Source: Omphalotus guepiniiformis (taxonomy: Eukaryota; Basidiomycota; Agaricomycetes; Agaricales; Omphalotaceae). From it: a stretch of 64,000 bases of DNA. The DNA lies in assembly GCA_028554645.1 (NCBI GenBank), contig JAQOOI010000078.1:496001-560000 (forward strand). Direction: 5' to 3'. Positions 35,664-46,700 of this stretch are shown here, in pieces; within the stretch, counting starts at the first letter, position 1, and every line of letters starts with the position of its first letter. The notes under the pieces are model-generated. The model was not told where the DNA came from, made no database searches, and saw nothing but the letters and a program-made list of their open reading frames with translations. A program made the translations under genes and the position numbers.

Positions 35664-35676
35664 AAGATCGAAGCTA
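35664..35676 (+). other. Primer binding site, self-priming type
   Basis: AAGATCGAAGCTA lies one base after the LTR end. It is the perfect 13-nt reverse complement of 35502-35514 within the same LTR, at the predicted RNA 5' end. This is the arrangement of Tf1/sushi elements, whose RNA folds back and is cleaved to make its own reverse-transcription primer. Confidence 0.7.
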
Positions 35677-36199
35677 CACAACTCACCCGACCAACACAAT
35701 TCAAATTTGCCTTCTTGTTGCTATCTCAGTAGCAAGTAAGTTTCTCCTGACCCTTCACACGCTTACTTCATTTTTCTCCCTTTGATATTCGGGTTTCCGT
35801 CCGAATTAGGAATCTGTGCTCTAATAGAGTAATTGCGCCTATAGTACAAAAGAGTAACGTTGAGTCCGACTCTGTACTGGCAGCAGAAAGCATCGTCTGA
35901 TAACTGACCTTCGGGGAAGGGACTTTGCGCTTGGGGAACGAGGTGCACTCCTAGAAAGGCACGCCCAGGTTTACTCAGCAAGTGAGCACGGATTTAGGAA
36001 CTCGTTTATTAGAGGAAGAAAAGGTCCCGAAATCTCTTCGTGAGGTTACTGACGGACCGAAGTAAACTCTACCATTACGGAATCTTGGGGGAACTTTAGC
36101 AGTCTCTTCGAAGAAACCACCATCCCATCACCCATAACACCTTCCTACAAATCTCTTGCATCATCTCCTTATTCTACCCGACCTCATACTCCTATCAGA

Positions 36200-37096
36200 A
36201 TGTCTGAAACCGAAACCTCGCGAGGAAAATCACTCCTCAACAAACCCGACAACTTCACTGGCGTCAAATCTGAGTTCAAGAATTGGCGTCGAAGGCTCTT
36301 TACATACATTCGTGATAAGAAAAATGGTATCACGACCGACGATGAAAGGATTGATGTTGCAATCTCTTTCATGAATGGAAAGCTTGTGGACGGATGGGTG
36401 AATAATTACTACAACACCCATTTTGACCAAGACAACGAGAAATGGCAGAAGGACTGGGCGCAATTCAAGCAAGCCTTGAACAAGGCGTTCCTAGATTCCG
36501 GTCTGCAGAGGACAGCGCAGGAGAAGGTGGAGTTGTTGAAGCAGGGAGCGGCGGGAACGGCGGAGGAGTATTTCCAGGAGTTGGAGATACTGTTGACGGA
36601 GGCGGATTACAAGAAGGATGACCCGTACGTGGTGCGGCTCATCGAGAAGGGCATTAATGAGAAAACAATTGATGCCATTTACACGAGGGACGAGTTGCCC
36701 AAAGTGTACGACGAATGGAAGGACATAGTGATCAAGATTGATCAACTATGGAGAAGGCGTCAGGAATGGCGCAAGAATCAGAACCAGAACCGACCGGCGT
36801 TTACGCCAAGAAGAGAAAGTCCGCAACAGGCGGCAGGAAGTGGTGATCGGAGAGACGCCACAGGAACAACCTTTGGGGGTATAGGTAAACCCATGGACAT
36901 TGACGCGGCCCGAAGGAATGGGCAGTGCTTCAATTGCGGACAGAAGGGACACATCTCGCGGGATTGTCCAGCGAAGCGGGGTCAGAGAGTGAGGCAGGTG
37001 AACGTGCAGGAGGAAGAGAAGAAAGAAGAACAGCCACCAAGCTGGTTCTTGAACTGGTTGAAATCGGATACGGGTTTTGTCAGAGCTCAGAAGTGA
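36200..37096 (+). CDS. gag: Gag protein of the inner element
   Basis: 298 residues from ATG 36200. A retrotransposon-gag capsid domain occupies roughly residues 10-180 ([20 protein letters not shown], then a Leu-rich helical region). A basic stretch follows, and then a zinc knuckle [14 protein letters not shown] (CX2CX4HX4C) near residue 245-258 for RNA binding. Gag forms the virus-like particle. The frame ends eight codons after the GGGTTTT shift site that leads into pol. Confidence 0.92.
   Translation: MSETETSRGKSLLNKPDNFTGVKSEFKNWRRRLFTYIRDKKNGITTDDERIDVAISFMNGKLVDGWVNNYYNTHFDQDNEKWQKDWAQFKQALNKAFLDSGLQRTAQEKVELLKQGAAGTAEEYFQELEILLTEADYKKDDPYVVRLIEKGINEKTIDAIYTRDELPKVYDEWKDIVIKIDQLWRRRQEWRKNQNQNRPAFTPRRESPQQAAGSGDRRDATGTTFGGIGKPMDIDAARRNGQCFNCGQKGHISRDCPAKRGQRVRQVNVQEEEKKEEQPPSWFLNWLKSDTGFVRAQK
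37072..37078 (+). promoter_or_regulatory. -1 ribosomal frameshift site, gag to pol (inner element)
   Basis: In gag frame the bases read G GGT TTT, the canonical X XXY YYZ slippery heptamer. Slipping back one base gives GGG TTT T, which is exactly the pol frame. It lies in the overlap between the two frames, close to the gag stop at 37094-37096. Confidence 0.7.
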
Positions 37097-40000
37097 ATAC
37101 AGGTCCTTCTGAGTTAGAATCGGAACAGTCTAGTGTAGATCACAAGGACAGCAATTTTCACTTTGTATTTAATCATCCTGAGAATAAATTTGCGTCAGTA
37201 TCTACAAAGTCCGATTCAAAGCCTGTGAGAGAACGTTATCCGCCGAATTCACCAGAATGGATAGCGCAGAGAGTAAGGGAGGATGAGTCAGAACGAGCGG
37301 TGGGAATTCTGAGAGCATGGATGCCAACCTGTCGGGCCAGGGAAGCATCAGAAGAAACGGTTGCCCAGATCCGGTCATTGGACATCAGCGAAGCCATCAC
37401 AGCCGTAAAGTCGCTTAAGAAAAACTTGCGGTTCGTAAAAGGTACTAAAGGAAGAGATCTCAAGCTGTCTGTTACAATCGAAGACATCGAGAGTGGCAAG
37501 CAGATAGAGACATCAGCATTACTTGACAGTGGAGCAACGGGTTCTTGCGTCAATAAAGAATTCGTAGAGCGACATGGCTTAACTATTAAGAAATTACCAG
37601 TAAAGATGCCGGTATATAATGCTGATGGTACCTTAAACGAAGACGGTTCAATTGAAGGATTCATAGAAGTCAGATTGGTAATGGGAGATCATGCGGAACG
37701 CATTGAACTTGCTGTTACAAATTTGGGCAAAACGGACATATTTCTGGGACTCGATTGGTTAAGACGTCATAATCCCAATATAGATTGGAATGACTCAACC
37801 TTAAAGTTTGACCGATGTCCTAAGAAGTGTGGTTACATACCGTATTACCTAAAACCTGAATCCGACGCTGAAGTCCGGGAACTGGAAGAAGGGGATCGCT
37901 TGTTTTACCTGAATTGGGATGGATATCTTCGAAGTATGAACTTTGGAAAGGGCAAAAAGACTGAGTCGAAAGCAGACAAATACGTCAATGAGTACAAGGA
38001 TGTTTTTGATGAAGCCGATTTCCAAAATTTACCCGAACGAAGACCCTGGGACCATGCAATTGAACTGAAGCCAGACTTTACGCCAGTAGATTGCAAGGTC
38101 TATCCATTAAATCCTTCGGAACAGAAAGTTTTAGATGAGTTCATTAAGGAAAATCTGAAATCTGGACGAATTAGACCATCAAAGTCACCGATGGCCTCAC
38201 CATTCTTCTTTGTGGCAAAGAAAGATGGGAAACTTCGACCTGTTCAGGATTATCGGAAGTTGAATGAAGCAACGATAAAGAACAAATACCCGTTGCCGCT
38301 CATTCAAGAACTCATTGATAAACTGAAGGACTCGAAAGTATTTTCGAAAATGGATGTTCGATGGGGATACAATAATATCCGGATCAAAGAAGGTGATGAG
38401 TGGAAGGCGGCATTTAGGACTAATCGAGGGCTCTTTGAACCAACGGTTATGTTCTTTGGTCTTACAAATTCTCCGGCGACCTTCCAAGCGTTCATGAATC
38501 ATATCTTAAGGGATTTGATCAATGAAGGTCATGTCATGGTGTACTTAGACGACATTTTGGTTTTCACAAATACAATCGAAGAGCACGAGTCAATTGTAAA
38601 ACAGGTGTTAGATATATTACGACAACACAAGTTGTATCTTAGACCTGAAAAGTGCGAATTTCGAGACCAGTAATGTCGAGTACCTTGGAGTGTTTGTAGG
38701 AAACGGACAAGTGCGGATGGATCCAAAGAAAGTCAAAGCGGTAAAAGAATGGAAAATACCAGGAAACAAGAAGGAAGTACAGTCCTTCTTGGGTTTCTGC
38801 AACTTCTACCGACGATTTATCCGAGGATTCAGTCAAGTGGCGAAACCATTGTCATCACTGACTGGGAATTCAAAGTGGGAATGGACAGAGCAGCAACAGC
38901 AGGCATTCGAAGAACTCAAAAGTAGAATTGCCGAAGAAGTTGTTCTAACCATACCCCGTGATCATGGACAATTCAGAGTCGAGGCAGATTCCTCAGATTA
39001 TGCGAACGGAGCTGTCTTATCGCAAAAGATAGATGGAAAATGGTGGCCTATTGCATTCAGATCTAGATCTCTAAATGAAACAGAACGTAATTATGAGATC
39101 TATGATAAGGAAATGATGGCCATTATGGATTCCTTAGCAGATTGGAGACAGTATCTGATGGGTGCGGAAGAGTCATTTGAGATCTATACAGATCATCAAA
39201 ATCTTCAGTATTTCAAAAAACCTCAGAAATTGAATCGTCGACAAGCCCGATGGATCACTGAATTATCTGAATACGACTTTACATTGATTCATAAACCTGG
39301 AAAGTCGATGGGAAAGCCAGATGCATTGTCCAGGATGGCCAATCATGAGACGGGGGAGAAAGACAATGAGGATGTGGTACTTTTAAAGCCGGAACTTTTT
39401 TCGATCAACAGACTAGAGATGCCCGAGGACGAGATCTTAGATCTTATCAAGAAAAAGTCAAAAGTGCGGGATAATCTAGTGAATAAGGCTTTAGAAGGAA
39501 AAGAGAAGGATTGGGTTGAGTCAGAGGAAGGGATTGTGACGTGGCAGGATAGGATTTACGTGCCTATTGATAATAGGTTACGGGGAAAGATCATCGGACT
39601 ACATCATGATACCGTTCTGACGGGACATCCAGGGCAGTTCAAAACCATGGAATTGGTGACGAGAAACTATTGGTGGCCGGGAATCACTCAGGATGTACGG
39701 AAATACGTTAAAGGGTGTGAAAAGTGTCAGGCCACTAAGATTCATCGAACCAAACCAACGGGAACACTAGTCACAAACAATGTTCCACAAGGTCCCTGGG
39801 AAGTCATAGGAACGGATCTGATCGGAGAACTACCGGAAGCTGGAGGTTTTAATGCCATAAGTGTGACTGTGGATCATTTCACGAAACGAACACGTCTGGT
39901 ACCCACACACATGTCGTTAACGTCTGAAGGAATGGCCAGAATCTATAGGGACAAAATCTTTCCTATACACGGATTACCGAGAAAGATTATTCATGATCGG

Positions 40001-41020
40001 GGACCCCAATATCATTCCCGATTCATGAAGGAACTATACCGGTTATTAGGCATTCAAGGAAGCTTCACAACGGCATATCACCCACAGACGAATGGACAGA
40101 CAGAACGGATGAACCAAGAGATTGAACATTATCTCCGGTTATTTATCAATCAACATCAGAACGACTGGCATGAATGGTTACCAACAGCAGAGTTCGTGTT
40201 GAATGATAGGATACACTCAGCCACGGGTGTTACTCCGTTCTATGCGGATATGGGACGACATCCGTATAAGGGAACAGCTCCAAGAACTCCGTCGACAAAT
40301 CCCACAGCACAGGAATTTGCCGATAAGATGATCAAGATCAGGGACGAAGTAGGGGCGGCACTTAAGAAGGCAAAGGAAGACATGACTCGGTATTACGACA
40401 AGAAGAGGAAACCATCAGTCGAATATAAGCCTAATGACAAAGTATGGCTTGAAGCGACAAACCTGACTTCTGATCGACCAATGAAGAAGTTGGATGATAA
40501 ACGATTTGGTCCTTTTGAAGTCGTAAAGAAAGTTGGAGCAACATCGTATCAACTAAAGATACCGAAGACTTGGAAGAGGATACATCCAGTCTTTAACGAA
40601 GTTTTACTGTCACCCTATCATCCGCCTGAATTCCCCGAACAGCCTAAGAATGATAATCCGCCACCAGTGATAGAAGGAGAAGAACCGGAGTTCGAAGTGG
40701 AAGAGATAGTAGATTCAGGGAAATATAGGGGAGGGGGATTTGGATACAAAGTCCAATGGAAGGGATACTCGCGGCACGAACAAACATGGGAACCATTAGC
40801 AAACCTTGCAAACGCAAAAGAAGCAATTGAAGAGTTTCATAAAAAATTCCCCACTAAACCACGACCACCTCAGTTAAGAAAGATTGAGGTTCCAATTTCC
40901 TTATTCCCGACATCATTGTTACGACCTATCCCTGAAGCATATACGGAAGTAGTAGAAACAAAGAAGATGCCGACAGAAGCATTAGCAGTGAAGTTAGGAC
41001 GATGGGGACATCGTCCCTAA
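37072..41020 (+). CDS. pol: Pol polyprotein of the inner element (PR-RT-RNase H-IN-chromodomain), one frame break
   Basis: After the -1 shift the frame runs to 38673, and after a one-base shift resumes through 41020. Domains in order: aspartic protease ([12 protein letters not shown] near 37520); RT with [20 protein letters not shown] and catalytic YLDD near 38540; RNase H ([16 protein letters not shown] near 38980); integrase with zinc-binding H-H-C-C ([12 protein letters not shown]...CEKCQ) and a D-D-E core ([28 protein letters not shown]); chromodomain [20 protein letters not shown] with [14 protein letters not shown] near 40700-40840, which directs integration to chromatin marks. The break lies between RPEKCEF and the expected VEYLGV, where an extra C at 38662 shifts the frame just after the RT palm. 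The element as read cannot make a full Pol; with identical LTRs this is either very recent or a sequence error. Confidence 0.93.
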
Positions 41021-41031
41021 GGAGGGGGTCA
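41020..41031 (+). other. Polypurine tract of the inner element
   Basis: AAGGAGGGGGTCA immediately before the 3' LTR, overlapping the pol stop region. Expected plus-strand primer site. Confidence 0.7.
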
Positions 41032-41483
41032 TGTTACGAACATTTTCTTTTTTCATCTTATCTCATTGTTTGTACATATAGACACTTTTATTATCAGTAG
41101 ATAGCATCTTAAGTTATAGATCTAGGGTTATATTAAATACACACGTAGGTAGCATGATGATCGAGATCAAGCATGTAGACCTCAAGGCGATCACGATCAT
41201 TAATGAAACACTTGAGGCGATCGAACTCATGGTAGACACACGGTGGATTAGTCAAGGGTTATAGCCCAGGGTTTAGGGTTTTATTTACGTATATAACAAG
41301 TCCGCTTAGGTAGATATTCCTTTAGCTTCGATCTTGTCAATAACTCCTCGAGTTTAGACTTGTACTTAGCATACTTCCTTGTATCGTCTCTTTTCTCAAT
41401 TCCACTTTCTGCTTTTCTCTTACTCGTGTGAAACTAAGATCATTGTGTTTGGTTATTTGAGTTTATAACTCGAGTCGCTGACA
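41032..41483 (+). repeat. 3' LTR of the inner element
   Basis: 452 bp, apparently identical to 35211-35662, followed by the TATAT target duplication. Confidence 0.95.
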
Positions 41484-41488
41484 TATAT

Positions 41489-42157
41489 CTTGTATTTCAG
41501 ACACTCACTGTATTCTATTTAGATAATAGTACATGTAGAGTGTCTTCCATAGCCATAACAATGAGCTCCTAGAGCTCAAATGTATTTCATTTATCTTGTT
41601 TTCTTCTTTAAGTGTGAACTTTAAGTTGAACTGTTATAAAAGTCCGAGTATCCCTCTCCAGATATAGTATCTAAGTCGAGCTTCAGAGGGAGACTCCACG
41701 ATTACAGGTTATATTCAAATAAAACTCTGTAAGTATCTTTATTTATTATGGATAAGTCAAGATTTATTTTGCCCAAGGTTTCCGCGTGAAGACAGAGTTG
41801 AACTCGGCAATCTTAAGCCGGCTAAGCCCTCAGACGGTCAAAGCTGTTCCAGATCTCTAGATCTTAATCTTTGAAAAATCAAAAATTACGCTCTAGAGTC
41901 ATTGTTAACTTGTCTTTACTCTCTCCCCCAAAGCAAAATAAATTTCAACGTCCCCGTTGAATCACATGGACAGGCCTAGTCAAGAAATTTTGACTTAGTA
42001 ACCCGGTCCAGTTTTTCAATGTCCAAATCGAGAAGTTAGGTATAGAACTAGTATAAAAGGTTTCCCAAATCGTTGACGACGATTCAGCACCATAAGATAC
42101 TTGGTTCTACCCTTTTTACATCCTTCCCAATTCTCATACTTCTCATACTTCATTACT
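41489..42157 (+). promoter_or_regulatory. Promoter region of antisense gene 2
   Basis: Non-coding part of the outer element. It holds a TATAAAA at 42052-42058, about 100 nt before the ATG at 42158, and a near copy of the element's polypurine tract at 41922-41941. Motifs shared with the LTR (AGAGGGAGACTC, GAGTATCCCTCTCC) are present. Confidence 0.5.
41922..41941 (-). other. Internal polypurine-tract-like copy
   Basis: TCTCCCCCAAAGCAAAATAA on the plus strand differs by one base from the tract abutting the 3' LTR (32201-32220). The sequence next to it is not LTR start. Discounting the inner element it is about 3.4 kb from the 3' tract. Confidence 0.55.
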
Positions 42158-43559
42158 ATGCCCCCAAAAGGTCCCAAAGGTTGGCCTGAGCGCCCTGAGT
42201 GGGTAGCAACTACTCAACGTTATATTTCTCGTGCTACTGGAGCTATGGAGGCCAAGGACGTCGATACTGAGCTATTGGGCATGTTGATCACCGCCCTAGC
42301 TAGTCATCTTGTGAGTAACATCTAACTCAATGTCCGCCATGTTCCAGTATCTAACTCTGCGTTTCTCTGCTATAGAAGAAGTCCCTTCCTGCTTTTGCAG
42401 TTGCCAAGTCCGAAGAAGCCTTTGGTCTATATGACAAAGGTGTTTCCTTGGTGTCTGACACCCTCAAGAAATATTCAAGCATTCCTGAGCCTGACACTTT
42501 TGCTCATATCAAGATCTTCAGGGAGGACTTGGTTAAGCGCAGGGAGAGGGATCTTCCACCCAGAAAGCGCAAAGTAAGCATTTTTCTCGAGTATCCTTGT
42601 CACCTGGAGTAACTAACTGCATGTTTTCGTGCAGCCAGCGAAAACTCCTGAGCTTGTTGATGACGACGATGATGAGGATGAGGAAATCGAAGTTATTACA
42701 GGCGACGGAGACGTTACCGTTGAGTATCTAGCTCCATAGTGGCCTGAATAATTTCTAATTTTCCTTTCCTTTCATTTTTCAGATGGCTGATGGACCAGCC
42801 CTGGGACTTTCTGCGTCCATCCATGCTCCCAAGAAGGACAGCAAGGACTCAGGCAAGGTTACCAACACCCCTAGTGCAGCTGCTAAGACTGCTAAGGACA
42901 AAGTAGTACCTACTACTCCAGTGGTAGGTATCCTTTCTCAGCCTTATTATTTCATCTCTTTTACTTACTTTGAACGATTTTTGGACCATATAGGCCAATC
43001 CAATTCAGTCCAAAGTGGTAAGTGTTATTTTACTCTGAGTTGCTAAGTACAGCATGACTGACTGTTTCTTGCTCCTATAGCCTGAGACTGTCCCAGAAAC
43101 TCCCAAGGCTGGTAGTCAGAAGAAGCCTCGCATTGAGAAGCCCTTTGTCAACCTTAGTGAAGAGACAGAGCGTGAGTATCTAACTCAATCTGGTACCGCG
43201 TCGAGTATCTAACTCTATGCTTTACAGATGAGCGCAAACTCAGGGAGAGTGGAGAAGAGATAGTCAATCGTATTACGGCTTTATTTCCGTTCATGGACCT
43301 TGACCACTTCTCTCCAGAAGTCCTCCACTCTATTTCCAACTTCCTGAGGACTGAACTCAGTGTTCACCAACATGCTATCCAGTATCACCATTCTCAGTAC
43401 AGGTTTGCCTACCAGGAATATTCCAAGTTGGAGCAGCTCAGGAAGGCGAAAGAGAAGGCCAATCGTGCCTCTCAGGATCCCTTGCAGGCAGGTCCAGCAG
43501 TAGCTTCAGACCCAGCTCCATTTCATGAATTTCCCCCTGCAGACTTAACACTGAACTAG
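42158..43559 (+). CDS. Seven-exon antisense gene of the outer retroelement (gene 2)
   Basis: Exons 42158-42310, 42376-42573, 42635-42718, 42783-42923, 42994-43017, 43081-43171 and 43228-43559 join in frame to 340 residues. The N-terminus (MPPKGPKGWPERPEWVATTQ) and first ~110 residues are helical. A basic PPRKRK is followed by an acidic run (DDDDDEDEE), Lys/Pro/Thr-rich linkers and a C-terminal helical region with a possible coiled coil (YQEYSKLEQLRKAKEKANRA). Four of the six introns contain close copies of GAGTATCTAACTC, whose CTAAC could serve as branch site. It converges on pol, 215 bp away tail to tail. Resembles gene 1 in design (helical head, acidic linker, helical tail) but lacks its Cys cluster. 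Not recognised. Confidence 0.72.
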
Positions 43560-43774
43560 ATGTTACTTTTTAGCACCTTAGTTTCAATGTATAGGTAGTA
43601 TACACGTCACTGGTACATCGCATAGGACATCCTCGAGTATTTAGAACATCCTTTTTCGTTCATCTTAGTAGTTTAGAACTACTTTTTACACTTTTATATA
43701 TTTTTCATTGAGCTAGATAGTCTCTCTCGAGTATCTAACTAGCTACTTTTTCAAATACAGTGTGTTTTATCTTT

Positions 43775-46700
43775 CTATCTCTTTGAAGAACGAGCCCTGG
43801 TCTGCATTGGAGCATCCCAATCAGGTTCTTCTTCATCTACATCATTGTCAGATGCAGCTTCTTCATCAGTGAACTCTTCTAAGTCTTCATCATCAACAGG
43901 AATTCTCAACTGAGGAATACTGTCAAAGATATAATCCCTTTCAAGTTCACTATCTAACTCCGTGTTTTCATTAACCATGGCTTCTAGCTGTTCACTAGTC
44001 AAGTCTATAAGTTCATGAATGTTCTCAGGCAGTTCAATTGGTTCATATCTAGCAACATGGGGCAGTACTCTGAAGGCAGCAACCTTTTCTCTGAGTACAG
44101 TACCATCCATTTGGGCCACAATGTAGGATCCCCCTTTGGTTCTCCTTATTACAATCATGGGTCCCAAGTATCTAGGATACATTTTCCTGTCCAAGTTCTT
44201 CTCAACTTGTGTATTTCTGACTTGTACTAATGTACCAGGTTTGAAATCAAAGTCTCTGATAACATTTCTGTATTCTTCTTCATATTGTCTTAGAGTATCC
44301 CTCTTGGTAGTATCTATCCTGGATATCATTTCTTGAACATGGGTTCTATGTTTAGCTAGAGCTTGAGCTCTATAGCCAATAAGTTCCTCATATGTCAGAA
44401 TTCTATCTGGTAGTTTTACCAACCAAGTGGACTCAACAATATCTAAGGGTAAAATAGGTTCAGCACCGGTGACAAGGAAGTATGGTGAACATCCAAGTCC
44501 CTTTCTAGCTGTAATTCTATCTGCCCAGAAGACATGCTTGAGAAACCACCACCATCTTTTTAAATCTCCCCCTGTAGCTTTTGCAAGGGCAGTTCTAATG
44601 TCAAAGTGGGCTCTCTCAATCTTGCCATTGGCTTGTGAATTGTAAGGAGATATGTTAATCCCTTTAATTCCATATTTCTCTTCTAGCCATTTAAGCATAG
44701 CTCGCATTTGGGGTGCATTATCAGTTACAACTTCATCAGGACATCCCCATCTGCATATAATATCATCAAAGAACCATTCTCCCAATGACCTAGCATTGTC
44801 AGATCTTAAAGCTCTTCCTTCAGACCAAGATGATAGTGCACATCTGCCATGTACAACATCTTTGCAACCATTGCTTGCAGGTGATACTTTGAAAACATCA
44901 ACATGAATCTTCTGAAACAGAGAGGGAGTGTGGGTAAGAGTGGGAGGAATTTTCAACAAGTCCATTTTGCGGTTCTGGCAGACTTGGCAGGATTTGACAA
45001 ACCAATTGACATCACCATTCAAGTCTGGCCACCAAAAACGCTTTTCTATAAGAGCTTTTGTTGCAAACATTCCTTTATGTCCCAGATGGTCATGAGCAGC
45101 ATGCATCATGTACATCCTTTTCTCTTTAGGCACCACCAGTCTATGCTGGCCTCCTGTATCATCATTTCTCCTATAGAGACGACCATCTCTGTCTACAAAG
45201 AACTTTACAGCTCTGGATAAGAACTTTTTCTGGAGTGTCCCGCTCAATTGAGTTAGATACTGGGTTCCATGCAGATACCAGTCTCTAATTAAATCAAGTT
45301 GATCATCCAGCTCCTTTGTAGATGCAGATCTATGATCTTCCCGGTAAGGATGTTCATGTGTCCATTCAGTACCTCCTTCAGGCACAACAAGAGTTTGAGC
45401 AAACTGCAACACCGAGTTAGATACTGGATATTGAGTTAGCAACAACACTCTAATGGAATTCAGATGGCGTTCTTCTTCAATGGCTTCTTGCAAATCGTCT
45501 TCAAAGTCATCATTTGACTTAGCAACATCCTGCAAGTAACCTCCTCTAGTATCTATTTCATCTTTAAAGGACTCAAACTCAAAGGGTGACTCAGTTTCAC
45601 CATCTCCCATCCTGAATTTCACTGGCAGACCGTCATCTTCATCAATAAATGAATCAGGATCTCTAGACGCAGCTCTTTCAGTTGGTATGGTGCCCCTAGG
45701 GGGTCTTGATAAACCATCAGGTCCTTTGTGTTCAGTACCTTTGATGTGTACTAAGGTGAAGTGAAACTTCCTTATTTCTTCAATCCACCTGTTTATAGTT
45801 GCATTGGGACCACTACTGGGTTTGTCAAGCATGCCTTTAATGTAGCTTGCATCTGTTTCCACAGTAAGTTCCCTACATCCATATGTCTGGTAGTATGTTT
45901 GTTGTAAGGCCAACATCAAGCCATAAAGTTCTCTCTTTGGTTGGGAAAACCTTGCTTCTCTCTCATTTAAAGTAATAGAACCCATCCAATTGTAGTATTT
46001 CTTCTTAGGATCCAGAGGATCTGTTTGGTACAATTGAAAACCAACTGCCATCCATGAAGTATCTACTGAAAGGGTGATTCCAGAACTTAAATCATAGTCA
46101 ATAGGACGGAGTGCTGGAGCATTCCTAATCCCATCTTTAATCATTTCTACAGCTTCTAACTCTGCAGGACCCATTTGAAACGGTACATCTCCAGTTAAGA
46201 TTGTTAAAGGTCTAGCTTTCTTAGCATAATCCTTTATGAACATTCTCATCTGACCAGCAGTGCCCAAAAATGACCGGATATCTTTCTTTTCAGACCATTT
46301 TGATGCATCACAAGTCAGAACAACCTCAGCTAGCCGTTCAACTGGTTTTTCTCCTTCATAACTGACATGATGTCCAACAACATCACCTTCAGCTACACAG
46401 ATAAAAGCTTTGGTACCAGCAAAAGTACCACCAGCATGTTTCATTCTCTGTACAATTCTGTTCATATTCTGTAGATGCTCCCACACAAACCTTCTGATGC
46501 CAGAATTCTCAGGTATAGTCTCATATCCTCCATCTGGAGTTTCATAACGAGTAGCTGGACCTTTTACCGGTACATCATCAATGTAAGGTTTAGTTACATG
46601 TGGAATTTCATCTCTGAAGATATATGTAACATCATCATGATAGATAGGAACAGAGTTTGTCCAACCCATAGGTAACTTCACTAATCTATGTGGGCCAAAA

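Larger units (their letters stand above)
35211..41483 (+). mobile_element. Complete chromodomain Ty3/Gypsy element nested in the outer element
   Basis: 6,273 bp flanked by a perfect TATAT duplication (35206-35210 and 41484-41488). The 452-bp LTRs (35211-35662, 41032-41483) appear identical. They start TGTTACGAAC and end TCGCTGACA. Gag, protease, RT, RNase H, integrase and a C-terminal chromodomain follow in that order. Frame structure is gag, then -1 shift into pol. Pol is broken once by a one-base shift at 38662. The element is oriented plus, opposite to its host element. It is the most recent insertion in the window. Confidence 0.95.

Noticed and set aside
41489..41921. Possible remnant LTR of a second copy of the outer element
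   Set aside because: A near-identical polypurine tract ends at it, but the sequence does not match the 1,806-bp LTR and has no TG start; it fits better as promoter DNA of antisense gene 2.
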